Shown in pieces: positions 23,601 to 34,197 of a stretch of DNA of 64,000 bases. The translations under genes and the position numbers were made by a program. The first letter of the stretch is position 1; each line of letters starts with the position of its first letter. The stretch is taken from contig OY727102.1 in assembly GCA_963402885.1 (NCBI GenBank), positions 21,018,001 to 21,082,000 of the forward strand. Reading direction: 5' to 3'. Source of the DNA: Antedon bifida. Its lineage: Eukaryota > Echinodermata > Crinoidea > Comatulida > Antedonidae. The notes beneath the pieces were generated by a model. The model was not told the origin of the DNA. It was given only the letters and a program-made list of their open reading frames with translations, and did not search any database.

Positions 23601-26600
23601 AAATGTGGTTGTTTGCACATTTGAGGGTGCCATGTTTGCACAAATGTGGTTGTTTGCGCATTTGAGGGTGCCATGTTTGCACAAATATGCTTGTTTCCAC
23701 ATTTGAGGGTGCCATGTTTGCACAAATGTAGTTGTTTGCACATTTGAGGGTGCCATGTTTGCACAAATATGCTTGTTTGCGCATTTGAGGGTGCCATGTT
23801 TGCACAAATATGCTTGTTTGCACATTTGAGGGTGCCATGTTTGCACAAATATGCTTGTTTGCACATTTGAGGGTGCCATGTTTGCACAAATATGCTTGTT
23901 TGCACATTTGAGGGTGCCATGTTTGCACAATTAATGTTGTTGTTTGCAGATTTTAGGGTGCCATGTTTGCACAAATATGCTTGTTTGCACATTTGAGGGT
24001 GCCATGTTTGCACAATTAATGTTGTTGTTTGCACATTTGAGGGTGCCATGTTTGCACAAATGTAGTTGTTTGCACATTTGAGGGTGCCATGTTTGCACAA
24101 ATATGCTTGTTTGCACATTTGAGGGTGCCATGTTTGCACAAATGTAGTTGTTTGCACATTTGAGGGTGCCATGTTTGCACAAATATGCTTGTTTGCACAT
24201 TTGAGGGTGCCATGTTTGCACAAATGTGGTTGTTTGCGCATTTGAGGGTGCCATGTTTGCACAAATGTGGTTGTTTGCACATTTGAGGGTGCCATGTTTG
24301 CACAAATGTAGTTGTTTGCACATTTGAGGGTGCCATGTTTGCACAAATATGCTTGTTTGCACATTTGAGGGTGCCATGTTTGCACAAATATGCTTGTTTG
24401 CACATTTGAGGGTGCCATGTTTGCACAAATATGCTTGTTTGCACATTTGAGGGTGCCATGTTTGCACAAATGTGGTTGTTTGCACATTTGAGGGTGCCAT
24501 GTTTGCACAAATGTGGTTGTTTGCACATTTGAGGGTGCCATGTTTGCACAAATGTGGTTGTTTGCGCATTTGAGGGTGCCATGTTTGCACAAATATGCTT
24601 GTTTGCACATTTGAGGGTGCCATGTTTGCACAAATGAGGTTGTTTGCAGATTTGAGGGTGCCATGTTTGCACAAATGTAGTTGTTTGCGCATTTGAGGGT
24701 GCTATGTTTGCACAAATGTAGTTGTTTGCGCATTTGAGGGTGCCATGTTTGCACAAATGTAGTTGTTTGCGCATTTGAGAGTGCCATGTTTGCACAAATG
24801 TAGTTGTTTGCAGATTTGAGGGTGCCATGTTTGCACAAATGTAGTTGTTTGCGCATTTGAGAGTGCCATGTTTGCACAAATGTAGTTGTTTGCAGATTTG
24901 AGGGTGCCATGTTTGCACAAATATGCTTGTTTGCACATTTGAGGGTGCCATGTTTGCACAAATGTGGTTGTTTGCACATTTGAGGGTGCCATGTTTGCAC
25001 AAATATGCTTGTTTGCACATTTGAGGGTGCCATGTTTGCACAAATGTGGTTGTTTGCGCATTTGAGGGTGCCATGTTTGCACAAATGTGGTTGTTTGCGC
25101 ATTTGAGGGTGCCATGTTTGCACAAATATGCTTGTTTGCACATTTGAGGGTGCCATGTTTGCACAAATGTGGTTGTTTGCACATTTGAGGGTGCCATGTT
25201 TGCACAAATGTGGTTGTTTGCGCATTTGAGGGTGCCATGTTTGCACAAATATGCTTGTTTGCACATTTGAGGGTGCCATGTTTGCACAAATGTGGTTGTT
25301 TGCACATTTGAGGGTGCCATGTTTGCACAAATGTGGTTGTTTGCACATTTGAGGGTGCCATGTTTGCACAAATGTGGTTGTTTGCACATTTGAGGGTGCC
25401 ATGTTTGCACAAATATGCTTGTTTGCACATTTGAGGGTGCCATGTTTGCACAAATATGCTTGTTTGCAGATTTGAGGGTGCCATGTTTGCACAAATGTGG
25501 TTGTTTGCACATTTGAGGGTGCCATGTTTGCACAAATGTAGTTGCAGAGGCTGCTGTGGTCGCAATTACGATCTGTTTTGGGTAAGGTGGTCTTACCAGA
25601 TGGTCGCTTTTTAGAAGGCGGTCGCTTACTAGATGTGGATAGACTGATAGAAGTAAAGATGCATTTACACATTTAGACAGGTTTGTAAAATAATTCTACA
25701 TTCGCTGGCAATAGTAACTACATCAGCTGTGAGGCAATTTTCGTTACAACATTAGCTGTTGTCCGTGCTACATTAGCATGTGTTTCTGCATTAACAGTTG
25801 TTAATGTTGTAACAAAGTAACGCACTGTAAAGTATATGTATAAAACTTACCTATTATATAAGAGGAAAACGTACAGCCATCATCAATATAGGTAGACATA
25901 GGCATACAGGTCACTTTAAACGGATTTTCAAGCAGCGACCCTGAAGACGATGGATTACAAGTAGCTCTAGTAATATATTTGTGCGAACGTTGGATTAGCT
26001 GATGGCCGTCCCTTCTTAAGATAACTTCGTTATTCACATCATCAATTCGAATGTACAATGGACATTTATTGAATTGAGCAGCTTGTGTAGAGAATAACAA
26101 ATGTATTTTTTGTTAATTTTTATTTCAACAATATTTACCTCCGCAAAAGAGGTTGTGTAGTCGATCGCGTGTTTGTGTGTGTTGTTTTTAGCAGGATTAC
26201 TCAAAACATTATTGCAAGATCTTTACCAAATTGAAACCACATAGATATGTGGTCAAGGACCACTCCGTTAAATTCGGAGGCAATCCGGACCAGGATCTCA
26301 ATTTAGGAGATTTTTCAATATCCTGGGATCTAGTACTGAGCTGTCTTAAGTAACGTAATTTAATAGTAAAAAAAAAAATAACAATATTATTAATAATAAA
26401 AAATAATAACAATAAAATTATCCTAATCACACACAGCATTAGACACAAAAATAAAAAAGTATACATTTTTGGAAGAAATCTTATGGAATTGGAATGTAAT
26501 GGAAGGGGAATTTTACAGTAGGCGGAGGTATGCGCTGTTCTAGTTAACGAATGAAGTTCGTGGGTTCGATCACACTCGCGTACAACTTACAAATGTTTTC

Positions 26601-29600
26601 GTATTCTCAAATGTACATAACCATCCGGTACATTATTCGACTAAACACCTTCCTAAACATTTGATTTCGATTCGATTTTACAAGTCTTTTTAATTTTAAC
26701 AATTTCCATTCACATTATAATATGTTTATGATTATATTGTATTTTAACGTATTGAATTGAAATAGTTCACGATGCTACCTACCGTTAACATATACCAATA
26801 GTAAACAGCTGCCAGTAGTAGAAACCTCACCATCAAAACACATTTCTTTCGATAGACCAATGACCAAAGTATCGTATGTGGTGTTAGGAATGACGTTACA
26901 TGAGATACGTGTTTCTGATAAAGTGCTGTCGTTACGTATGTGTATCACTCTACTAGTTCGACTTGCGTTCGCTTCAATGGTAAATTCTTCTGGGCAGGTC
27001 ACTCTGAAAGGTCCTAATAAAAGCATTACAATGAACTACGGTAACAATTGTACTATATTGGGAGAAAGTGTATAAGGCATATTATTTGCTAGTTGGGAGA
27101 AAAGCCAATGGATTTGACATATAATAATTATTATTGATTATTGAAAAAAAGTGATAGCATAGAAGAAAGATGTAATGTTAAACTAAGAAGAAAAACTTAG
27201 CCTATTCGAAACCGATCACTAATATACTACAGTCCCAACAAAAATGCACGTTTGTTCTGATCCACTTAATACCTCTTGTAAGCGGAGACATGTATACCGT
27301 AAAAGAACACGGACACTTTTTTTTGGTTATAAAATGGGTAGTTTATCAGGTAGCCTATTAATAGTCAATATAGAATATTTACACTCGCCAAGGGATTTTT
27401 GCGAAAACCCATATTTGTCTGTCTGTATGTTAATCTATTTGGGTGGTTTTTAGCACACCTAAAAATGTTTCCATTTTTGGTTGAAGATGTGAGATTATTA
27501 GTATACTATTATTCCTGTAGTAGTTACAAAATACAAACAAAAATTGCAACACGTTTAGGCGTGTTTCCAAAATGTTTAAATCTTACGTTGTTCTTCCATA
27601 TCATGATCTAGAAAAACAATGGAAACATCAGGTTTTTAGGTAATAAAACAGTAAGCGAAAGTAATCATCTAGACAAGTACGATTATCTTTCCATTTTAAT
27701 GTCACATAATAGTTTCACTTTGACCAAAAACTGGATCGAAAAACAAATTATTTACCTGAAAAGTGTACGGTAATTTAAAGCAAAAAAACTTAATAAATGA
27801 ATATGAATTGAAGTAATCAAAATATGATATGGTGTAATATAGATATGCGAGACACACTAATAATAGTTTCTCAGTACACGCCAGACCATGCTAAAAATGT
27901 TGACGAAAAATGTATTCTCTTGTTTGCTCGGAAAATGTAACTCACCTACGCATAATACCCCAGCATGACTACATTTGTGATCATTGTCAGTGGTGGGTAA
28001 ATAATTACACGCACTCAGGTAGTGTTCAGATCCGTTACACGTAAATGACTTAAAGATAGATCCGCTACCGCCATCGTATGTCTTGGCTTTTATGGCTCCT
28101 CTGTACCCCAATTGTCGACACGCAACCTCTGCATCTTTTATATCCCAACCTTTTTTGCAAATCGTGCCCCATACTCCTTCAACATAAACTTCAACACGGC
28201 CACGAAAAATATAATTCTCGTGTCGTAATCGAACAGGAAAATACACCGGAAATTTATCTGTCGAAATAAAAGATAAGAACTAGCGGAATTGTGTTGATGA
28301 ATTTCATTCTAGCTTAATTGTCACAAGGCCATGTCTGGTGCTTACAGGGAACATGGAGAAACCTAATTATTTCTCCATGCATGGAATGAGAATATTTATA
28401 TTGAGTAGTGTGTCGATATGGCCCAAAGTCCTTACTCGAGGTTTTGGCAGCAGAATCACGCCATATATTCTAATAAACCGGCTTATGGATAATACACAAA
28501 GCGAGATCGCCTAAAATGTGTAGCGGCTATAGTGCGAAAATATAATACAGGAGTACATTTTCACACACGGGCCACACATGTTAATATTTCCATCTACAGT
28601 CATCGTATGGTAATCTGTACATTCCTAATTCATTGGATGCTATAGTTACTTGCCTTTTACATGAGCGGAAAACATACATTCTCCATCATTATCATCATCG
28701 TCATTGGTACAGATTACTTTAAATGGCGAAAGCGAACTTACAGACGTTAAAGTACAAGTCGTTACAACGTCATTACCATGATTGCGCTGGCGATGATCCC
28801 ATGTTAACGAAACATCAGTTGCATCATTAATCCGATTGTCATATGGACAAGTATTGTAATGACTTGAAGCTTGTGTGTAAAAAGTGACAATGTTATTATT
28901 AGTTCGTGGGTTCGAGTCCCATCCGACTTTGCAAATATCCCAAAAACTGTTTCCACTTGAGTCCCTGATTCCATTTGTTACAATTCAGTAAATTAGGTGG
29001 CTTCATACAGGATGTGGTAAGTTATCGTTTAACCCCAAATTATTTGGTCAACAAAATATCTTATACATATAAGCCGCATAAGAAGAATAATGAATGTCCT
29101 TAATAGCAGCTGTCTACTTACGAGGTATGGATACTCATACATATGGAGTAAAATGGGAGCATAATATTATTTTAAAAGACCTGTAATTTAAAAATCCACC
29201 CAATCGAATTTCTAGCACGTAAGACGGTAAGATTTTGGAAGAGGGATGATGAATCTAAAACGAGACATTTTTTTCCAAAATGGGATCTCTGATTTGTTTT
29301 AAGATATCATTCAGTATACAAACGACCTACATAAATGTTTGACTTTTATACAAACATAGAGAAGAAAACGCTTAACCAAGTCACATACATAAATGCATAG
29401 TTACGTAACTTACCTTTTACACGAGTGAAAAGCGTAAAATTGTCATTACCAACATTGGTAGGCCTACAACTAACGTTGAATGACGAATGTGAATTTGTGG
29501 ACCTTAAGCTACAATTAGCTGTAGAGACATTCAAACTAGGCTGGTGATCATCCCATACTAACGTAGCATTCTCGTTCGCATCAATTCGATTGTCGTGTGG

Positions 29601-31259
29601 ACAGGTATTGTAATAACTTGAAGCTGATGTGAAAAATAAATGAAAAATGTTATAATTTCTATTAGTAACTAGTAATCTAACATCGTGGGTCAAAATTCAA
29701 CTTTCAAATATATAATGAAAATCCTACATCATTCCGTGATATTTGGGTATATATTAAGAATGTTTAGATTTGCGATGACCGACAACCAACCATGTGTCGT
29801 CGGAAATCGACAGCTCCCTGACCAACTCAAGTTTAACATAGACTATAGCATTAGGCGATCCAAATCAACACTCGAAATTGTTTAATACTGTAGTGTACTG
29901 TATAATAGACATTTTTATATAGTTATTTGTCTTTAGTAAGAATACATCGCAATTCAGATTTCCAATAAATACTGTACACCATTAGAGAAAAAATTCCCAT
30001 CGTATTTTTTAAAAGGGAAATTTAAAGAAATTGTTATTATTAAAAATATTATGATGGACCACATAAATCAGGGAAAAAAAACATTTACTACAATTTAATT
30101 TAAAAAATCAATGATAAGCTTTCGCTATTTTTATAAGTGTTAAAAAAAAGTGCAGCGAAGGTATTACACATTTTGTATTATGAGGAATGAAATTTGCAGT
30201 AAAGACAGCAAAATATACAAAATGGAGGTGGGCAGGGCATCTAGGAAAGATACACGATGGTAGATGAACACAATGGAGTTGCAATCATTATATGGGAAAA
30301 GAAAGAGGGGTAGACCTCATTCGAGATGGAGGGATGAGCTCGTTAGACAGACCAGTACCACAGCAAGATTTGCGAAAGATAAGAACAGCTGGCTTCAATT
30401 GGAGAGGCCTTTGTCCAGCAGTAAGACGTTATGGGCTGAAGAAAGTACAGTATATGAAGAATCGATGTAAATCCACCTTACTTAATACCAACGCATTTAA
30501 GTTTAATTAAATAGTTAAATATTATACAAAGTTGATTACATACCATTATCATAGACCAAATGAAAACAGCTGCCAATAGAAACCTGACCATCAGCAGCAC
30601 ACTTTTCTTTAGATAGACCAATGATGTATATCAAAGTAGTGCCTAAAAGGTTGTATATGCTGTTACATGATGATGATCCGTCGGCTCCAGGTTGCACCTC
30701 ATCGGGACAAGTGTGACTACTAGTCGCGGCATACGCATTACAGTTAGTATCTTGTGGACAGGTGTCATCGAGGCAATAATTAGTAGACGGGTCTGGAGGC
30801 ATGATGAAATATTATAAAAAATAAATTTAAGGAAAGTGTTTATTTTGTTAAACAACAACACTTCATGTCGGCGTCCACTCAGATCAGAGCCTTTATCGTA
30901 ACGTTCAGAATGTACCGTCGACTCTTCCATACGTGCGTGAAGAGGTTGATGCCCTTGGTATTCGGTTAAATCAAATTTAGGAAATCAAAGATTCATATAA
31001 TGATTCTAGAATAACGTAGAATTTCTGCGTATTCGTTAATTAAAGCTGATTTAGGCAGAAAATATAAACAATTATAATGGTATCTGAATTGTCAAAAAAG
31101 ACATAGACTTGGTTAATTCGTAATCCATTTTCTCCTTTCTGCTTTTACTACGACAACATAAATTAGAAATAGAAACAACATACCTGAGCCATCAGTTCCT
31201 TCTCCATTGCAATAACATGCAACGAAAAGAACCAAAATTGCATATATCCTCACATTCAT
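11654..31259 (-). CDS. Receptor B: adhesion GPCR with SRCR and HYR domains, complete
   Basis: Twenty-seven exons, 4443 bp, 1480 codons plus stop; splice phases agree throughout. Exons: 31259-31184, 30792-30544, 29623-29414, 28869-28654, 28257-27946, 27013-26783, 26081-25851, six HYRs between 22829 and 19851, 19272-19223, 18337-18235, 17834-17721, 17411-17327, 16833-16719, 15879-15815, 15497-15386, 14990-14890, 14673-14568, 14165-13945, 13156-13096, 12960-12857, 12312-12150, 11734-11654. Start chosen at the signal peptide MNVRIYAILVLFVACYCNG. Domain order: signal peptide, alpha, beta, beta, SRCR (251-354), alpha, beta, six HYRs (509-987), GAIN (988-1202) with predicted self-cleavage between Ile1188 and Thr1189, seven helices, short tail ending MSHTV. 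Role: adhesion-type plasma-membrane receptor; the ligand and G protein are unknown. Terminal untranslated regions could not be placed. Confidence 0.93.
13669..13922. mobile_element. MITE family 3 copy
   Basis: TTAAAGATGTATTGTCCCCC to GGGGGAAAATACATCTTTAA, 22 bases from the TM3-TM4 exon donor of receptor B. Receptor C lacks it and has a retroelement-like insertion nearby instead. Confidence 0.88.
14409..14516. mobile_element. MITE family 2 copy, partial
   Basis: Left end GCTCCGTCTACACTCTATTA and an eroded interior (CCCAAAAATGTTAGTGATAT) in the TM1-TM2 intron of B. The matching intron of C carries its copy at 36240-36353. Confidence 0.7.
15645..15700. repeat. Short tandem repeat GGTTGGAACTG
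   Basis: About five copies of an 11-bp unit in the intron between the GPS exons of receptor B. Receptor C has a single unit at the matching site (about 37855-37868), so the expansion is specific to B. Confidence 0.85.
16017..16215. repeat. Dispersed repeat in receptor B GAIN intron
   Basis: Contains CTTATATAGCGCCTAATGTT and CCTCTAAGCGCTG, a repeat core seen in many marine invertebrates. The paralogous copy in C lies at about 38140-38352, so it predates the duplication. Confidence 0.5.
17897..17975. mobile_element. TTAA hairpin MITE fragment (family 1)
   Basis: Left terminus only (TTAAGCTTGGTTCCCACTA), then GCAACGCAAGCGAGTTGAC; the right end is missing and a family 2 MITE follows within about 20 bp. 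Confidence 0.75.
17994..18176. mobile_element. MITE family 2 copy
   Basis: Both ends present (TTACACTATCAAACTAG and GATAGTGTAGACAAGGCTTT), with three tandem internal 21-bp units. Confidence 0.85.
18634..19190. mobile_element. Three abutting TTAA hairpin MITEs (family 1)
   Basis: Three elements lie end to end at 18634-18886, 18883-19046 and 19043-19190, each junction sharing one TTAA. The cluster stops about 33 bases from the GAIN exon 19272-19223 of receptor B. A related cluster is at 41438-41925 in C. Confidence 0.85.
19372..19664. mobile_element. TIR element with an internal tRNA-like segment (receptor B)
   Basis: Termini GTAAGTTGGGGACC and the inverse GGTCCCCAACTTATGTA flank about 290 bp. 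Inside are an A-box match TAGTCGAGTGG (19509-19519) and a perfect B-box GGTTCGAATCC (19544-19554) 24 bases apart, with four of five T-arm pairs. The acceptor stem does not form, so it is tRNA-derived rather than a tRNA gene. Confidence 0.75.
19851..22829 (-). other. Receptor B HYR array, six exons
   Basis: Exons 22829-22590, 22293-22054, 21757-21518, 21080-20841, 20522-20286 and 20090-19851; five of 240 bp and one of 237 bp, all phase 1-1. The 22829, 22293 and 21757 units repeat at exactly 536 bp, and their introns look nearly identical as well, so they are recent copies. The 20522-20286 exon has a GC donor (CAG/GCAAGT), as does the equivalent exon of receptor C. Domain signatures as in receptor A. 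Confidence 0.93.
21518..22829 (-). repeat. 536-bp HYR exon-plus-intron tandem units
   Basis: HYR exon 3' edges at 21518, 22054 and 22590 are exactly 536 bp apart, with introns that differ at only a few bases by eye. A related 541-542-bp series is at 43076-44395 in receptor C. Confidence 0.9.
22993..25545. repeat. Minisatellite, 41-bp unit, about 62 copies
   Basis: Head-to-tail repeats with core GGGTGCCATGTTTGCACAAA, spanning an intron of receptor B between exons 25851 and 22829. Units fall into variant classes by the middle (AAATGTGG, AAATATGC, AAATGTAG) and by GCACATTT, GCGCATTT or GCAGATTT; two units are 44 bp (AATTAATGTTG) and one is 42 bp. Blocks of variants recur (for example the GCAGATTTGA/GAGAGTGCC run near 23250-23340 and again near 24770-24900), which suggests segmental duplication. 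The reverse strand of the unit has no stop codon in any frame, so it stays open in all three frames. Confidence 0.97.
26147..26550. mobile_element. Dispersed non-autonomous repeat in receptor B intron
   Basis: Starts CCTCCGCAAAAGAGGTTGTG and ends GGCGGAGGTATGCGCTGTTC, with a core including TGGTCAAGGACCA and AATCCGGACCAGGATCT. I recall closely similar repeats from many marine invertebrate genomes; the class is uncertain. Confidence 0.55.
27946..28257 (-). other. SRCR (scavenger receptor Cys-rich) domain exon of receptor B
   Basis: One symmetric 312-bp exon encodes a complete SRCR domain: VRLRHEN, GRVEVYVEGVWGTICKKGW, AEVACRQLGYRGA, FTCNGSEHYLSACNY and a final GVLCVG. It has six Cys, the group B-like set lacking one optional pair. 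SRCR domains bind polyanions or microbial surfaces in innate receptors and also mediate protein contacts. It is absent from receptor C and from the visible part of A, so it is a lineage-specific insertion into or loss from the ectodomain. Confidence 0.95.
30190..30475 (+). mobile_element. LINE reverse-transcriptase C-terminal fragment
   Basis: Plus-strand reading frames give KWRWAGHLGKIHDGR, then GKRKRGRPHSRWRDEL and, further on, KDKNSWLQLERP, the familiar RWAGH...GRP..RW.D...DR..W motif at the C terminus of non-LTR retrotransposon reverse transcriptases. It is broken: the parts need different frames and a TGA follows the first motif. Lies in intron 2 of receptor B, antisense to it. Confidence 0.8.
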
Positions 31260-31325
31260 TTTTGCTTTGACGTAAATTTCAAATTATCAGAACGAATGAG
31301 ACATGCTTTACTTCAGCATCAATAG

Positions 31326-31358
31326 ACAAGTGTATCGTACCAACATTGTGTCAAAATG
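31326..31358 (-). promoter_or_regulatory. Conserved upstream block of receptor B
   Basis: Reads ACAAGTGTATCGTACCAACA then TTGTGTCAAAATGA on the plus strand; homologous to the blocks upstream of A and C, with one upstream E-box unit (TCAATAGACAAGTGTA). Confidence 0.5.
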
Positions 31359-32047
31359 AAGATAATTTACTGTCTTACGCTTCCCTTATCTTGTTTCTCT
31401 CTTTTCATGGTATCTCAATGTATTAATTAAATAACCGTATTATATTTACATGGTATATTTTAATTTTTTTAATTATTATTTTTGCTTAACTTTGTATTAT
31501 TCATGCTGCTCCAAACATCCTAAGGCAATAACAATAACTAATACGTAATATGATTATACAATACAAGCAAACAAAGGAATTCATATTACAATGTTGTACA
31601 TACAAAAAAATGATTGACAGAATTAGTACCAATTGTCTACAAAGAATAGAAAGTATAAAGAATACATCAAATGCGTGCGAGGTGAAAAATTAATTTTAGG
31701 TGTATATTAATATTATAAATAAAGATGATGAGGTTGATATTATTTCAGAACGATCATGAATATGTTTACACAATACCTTCTTGAGGGTGCACGTGTCTCT
31801 ACCATGGTCACCATGATCAAAACACTCTATAAGACAATGACGCTCTTCCTATTTATTTTTTCAATATACTTTTTAATAATGGCATGATGTCGTGCTGTAT
31901 CGGTTGATGACATAAACTTGCTTATTAATGTTCTAACAAATAAATAACGATAAAACTGACATCGAAAATGCATGGCTTTCATGAGACGAACGATGATTGT
32001 TTTCCAGTAGATTCAGACAGATAATGTACCATTAAAAGATAAAACCG

Positions 32048-32085
32048 TGGGCAGAGTGAAAATTACAAAGTAATATCACTCTGCC
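32048..32085. other. Conserved hairpin upstream of receptor B
   Basis: Inverted repeat GGGCAGAGTGA / TCACTCTGCCC (11 bp, perfect) with a loop containing a second small inverted repeat (ATTAC/GTAAT). It lies about 790 bp upstream of the ATG. A copy with an 8-bp stem (GGGCAGAG / CTCTGCCC) lies at 48986-49022, about 410 bp upstream of receptor C. Confidence 0.6.
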
Positions 32086-33648
32086 CTAATAAACTTTGAA
32101 TAGAGTGATCTATCCACAATCCACCCGGGTGTCGCTCAAAATCCTGCGGAAACAGAGAACAGGTACAAAAACATTTCGAAAAACACCAATGTATGGAACA
32201 TCAACATTGATTTTTTTTTTTGGAAAAATTGAAATCCGATTAATCTTTTCCACAAATTATTGCCTTGTTCATCAAACAATAAGTAGGCCTATTTTTAAAG
32301 GAATTGTTGAAAATATCACTGTTCTATCTAATCATAAAGGGGGTTTTTCAGTGCATTGTAAATTCAAATCGTTTTTACGCTCACCAAAGAGCTTTAAATA
32401 GATTGAATTAAATACATAAAATAACACCAAAAAAGTAAATAGTCATTGAAATTGAGATTATATCAATCAATAAATTCATTTATTTAAATAACGAGGAACA
32501 ATAGTATATAAGATATGAATAAATAGGACAAATAATGCATAAATTATATACAACCAGTCAGGCATGATACGGTATGACAACAAGATATTTGAATAGGACA
32601 AGCAAAGCGGGCAACATATAAAATGCCTTCATTAACTTAAGCTACAATAAAGGATTGAAAAAAAAACATCATGATCTGTCTGAGTTTTAAAATAAATTAG
32701 GTTAGCGACCTCAATAGCTTGTTTACAAAAAAAGACCACAGTAGTAAACTCGGCCTCCTTTGAGACACCAAGTATTAGGGGACACTTTGTTCGGTCGCAA
32801 ATGTAAGGATATCAACAACCCATTTTGCCTTATTCCACTTTGTAATCAAGGCCAATAAAGACCAGGGGCAAATCCATGATTTTTAAACGAGGGACCGTTA
32901 ACAATGTAATATTTATTTAATAATAATATCTGTCAAAAATAGTGCCTATCTTTGATTATTTTTCATGATGATTTGACAATTAATATAGAGACACAGACAA
33001 TGAATGATGATGTTTAATATAAAAATATAAAATGTGTAATATTGAAGATAACCATGACTATTAATGAGGTAATTATAGCAAAAATTAATAAAAATATCAC
33101 TAAAGGAAACGGTATGTTACCAAATAAAGACATTTCTGTCCTAGAACTCTGCAATTCTGCATGCTAATTTCTTTGCCTTATTATCTTATATTAACGATTA
33201 AAATAAACAATTGAATGATTTGTTTCAAGTTACTGTTAATGTATTAATTCGAATTAAAACAGACCAGAAATTGAATAAGATTGTACAGACCCTACCTAAT
33301 ATATCAATTACGCACAGATATACAAATTGTGCGATTCTAATATATACGCTCGTGTAACACAATTACATATTTGCAGAAATTACGAATGTTGAATACCAAG
33401 AAAGTTGACGTATGATCTGTTATAAATGTATACATATACAATTATTATAAATATTAGAAGTAAACACCAGATGCACAAAATTGTATGAAATAACTAAATT
33501 TTCTTACAGTAATTCAATGCATTAATTAGCTATATAATTAAATGTTGTAGGCAGATATGTTTTCTTCAAGTGGCCAGTCAAGTACAGGTAGCTCACAGTG
33601 TATCTTATCGCATATCTTAATTACAGTAGTAACATTTTAAATCAACCT

Positions 33649-34126
33649 TTAAACAGTATGGGACATTGTCATAGTGTTAGCCGGTGAGGACACTCGGTTT
33701 TTGTTACGTTTCTGAAAGCATTCCTTTACCTGAAAAGAAACGGTATAACCTTATAAGTGACGTACAGAAACGCAAAGTTACAAGGCGCTGTTTGGGACAT
33801 TTTTTAAATTACGCGGTGGCGTCGTTTTGGACATTTTTAGTTGCGTGCAAAGGCGACTCTGCTCACTATATCGGTCGGTCGGTCGGTCGGTCGGTAAACA
33901 CTAACTCAAATTTGGGCACGCGACTGCAGCCATGTGTATGGCCTTGTTAATTACGCAGCGCCCTTTTGTTCATTTTTAATTTTGCCAACAAAATACCGTT
34001 TGGTAAGATAGAATACTTTTTGGGCAAGATAAATATATTTGTTCACACAATTTATTCTGTCTTCAGAAAACGTTATTATGTTAACAAAGTACATATATGA
34101 GGGCAAATGCATTGGAGGATGTATAA

Positions 34127-34197
<71 letters not shown>

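Larger units (their letters stand above)
25851..30792 (-). other. Receptor B N-terminal modules: alpha, beta, beta, SRCR, alpha, beta
   Basis: Alpha-type exons are 30792-30544 (83 codons; opens with CLDDTCPQDTNC, then IIGLSKEKC and GSCFHLVYDNG) and 27013-26783 (VTCPEEFTIEAN, VIGLSKEMC, GSCLLLVYVNG). Beta-type exons are 29623-29414 (SSYYNTCPHDNRIDANEN, LVWDDHQ), 28869-28654 (YNTCP, TWDHRQ, C.FSAHVKG) and 26081-25851 (NKCPLYIRIDD, ILRRDGHQ, TRATC, C.FSSYIIG). All are symmetric phase 1-1 exons. The intron after 28869-28654 has a GC donor (GCAAGT) where its neighbour has GTAAGT. The alpha-beta pair just before the HYR array is shared with receptor A. Confidence 0.72.
10660..32836. repeat. Tandem segmental duplication, unit 1 (receptor B)
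   Basis: The segment holding receptor B with its flanks; left edge near TGATTATTTTTCATTATGAT, right edge near CAACCCATTTTGCCTTATTC. Homology to unit 2 covers the 3' flank (10660-12100 against 32950-34060), the GAIN/7TM part and the 5' flank (31190-32836 against 48510-49732). The larger size of unit 1 is due mainly to the SRCR/alpha/beta exons and the minisatellite. Confidence 0.8.
31260..33648. other. Intergenic: 5' flank of B, 3' flank of C
   Basis: Holds the promoter block of B, the conserved hairpin, the duplication junction and the 3' flank of C. No exon supported. Confidence 0.6.

Noticed and set aside
22993-25545. CRISPR-like array
   Set aside because: The repeats are contiguous without unique spacers and the context is eukaryotic intron DNA.
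22979-25672. An 897-codon open frame as a repetitive protein gene
   Set aside because: It consists of a 41-bp tandem repeat that lacks stops in every reverse-strand frame, and it lies within an intron whose flanking exons join in phase. Openness follows from composition; no promoter, acceptor or conserved fold supports a gene.
26209-26466. A short hydrophobic reverse-strand open frame
   Set aside because: It overlaps a dispersed non-coding repeat and an AT-rich tract, with no splice link to receptor B.
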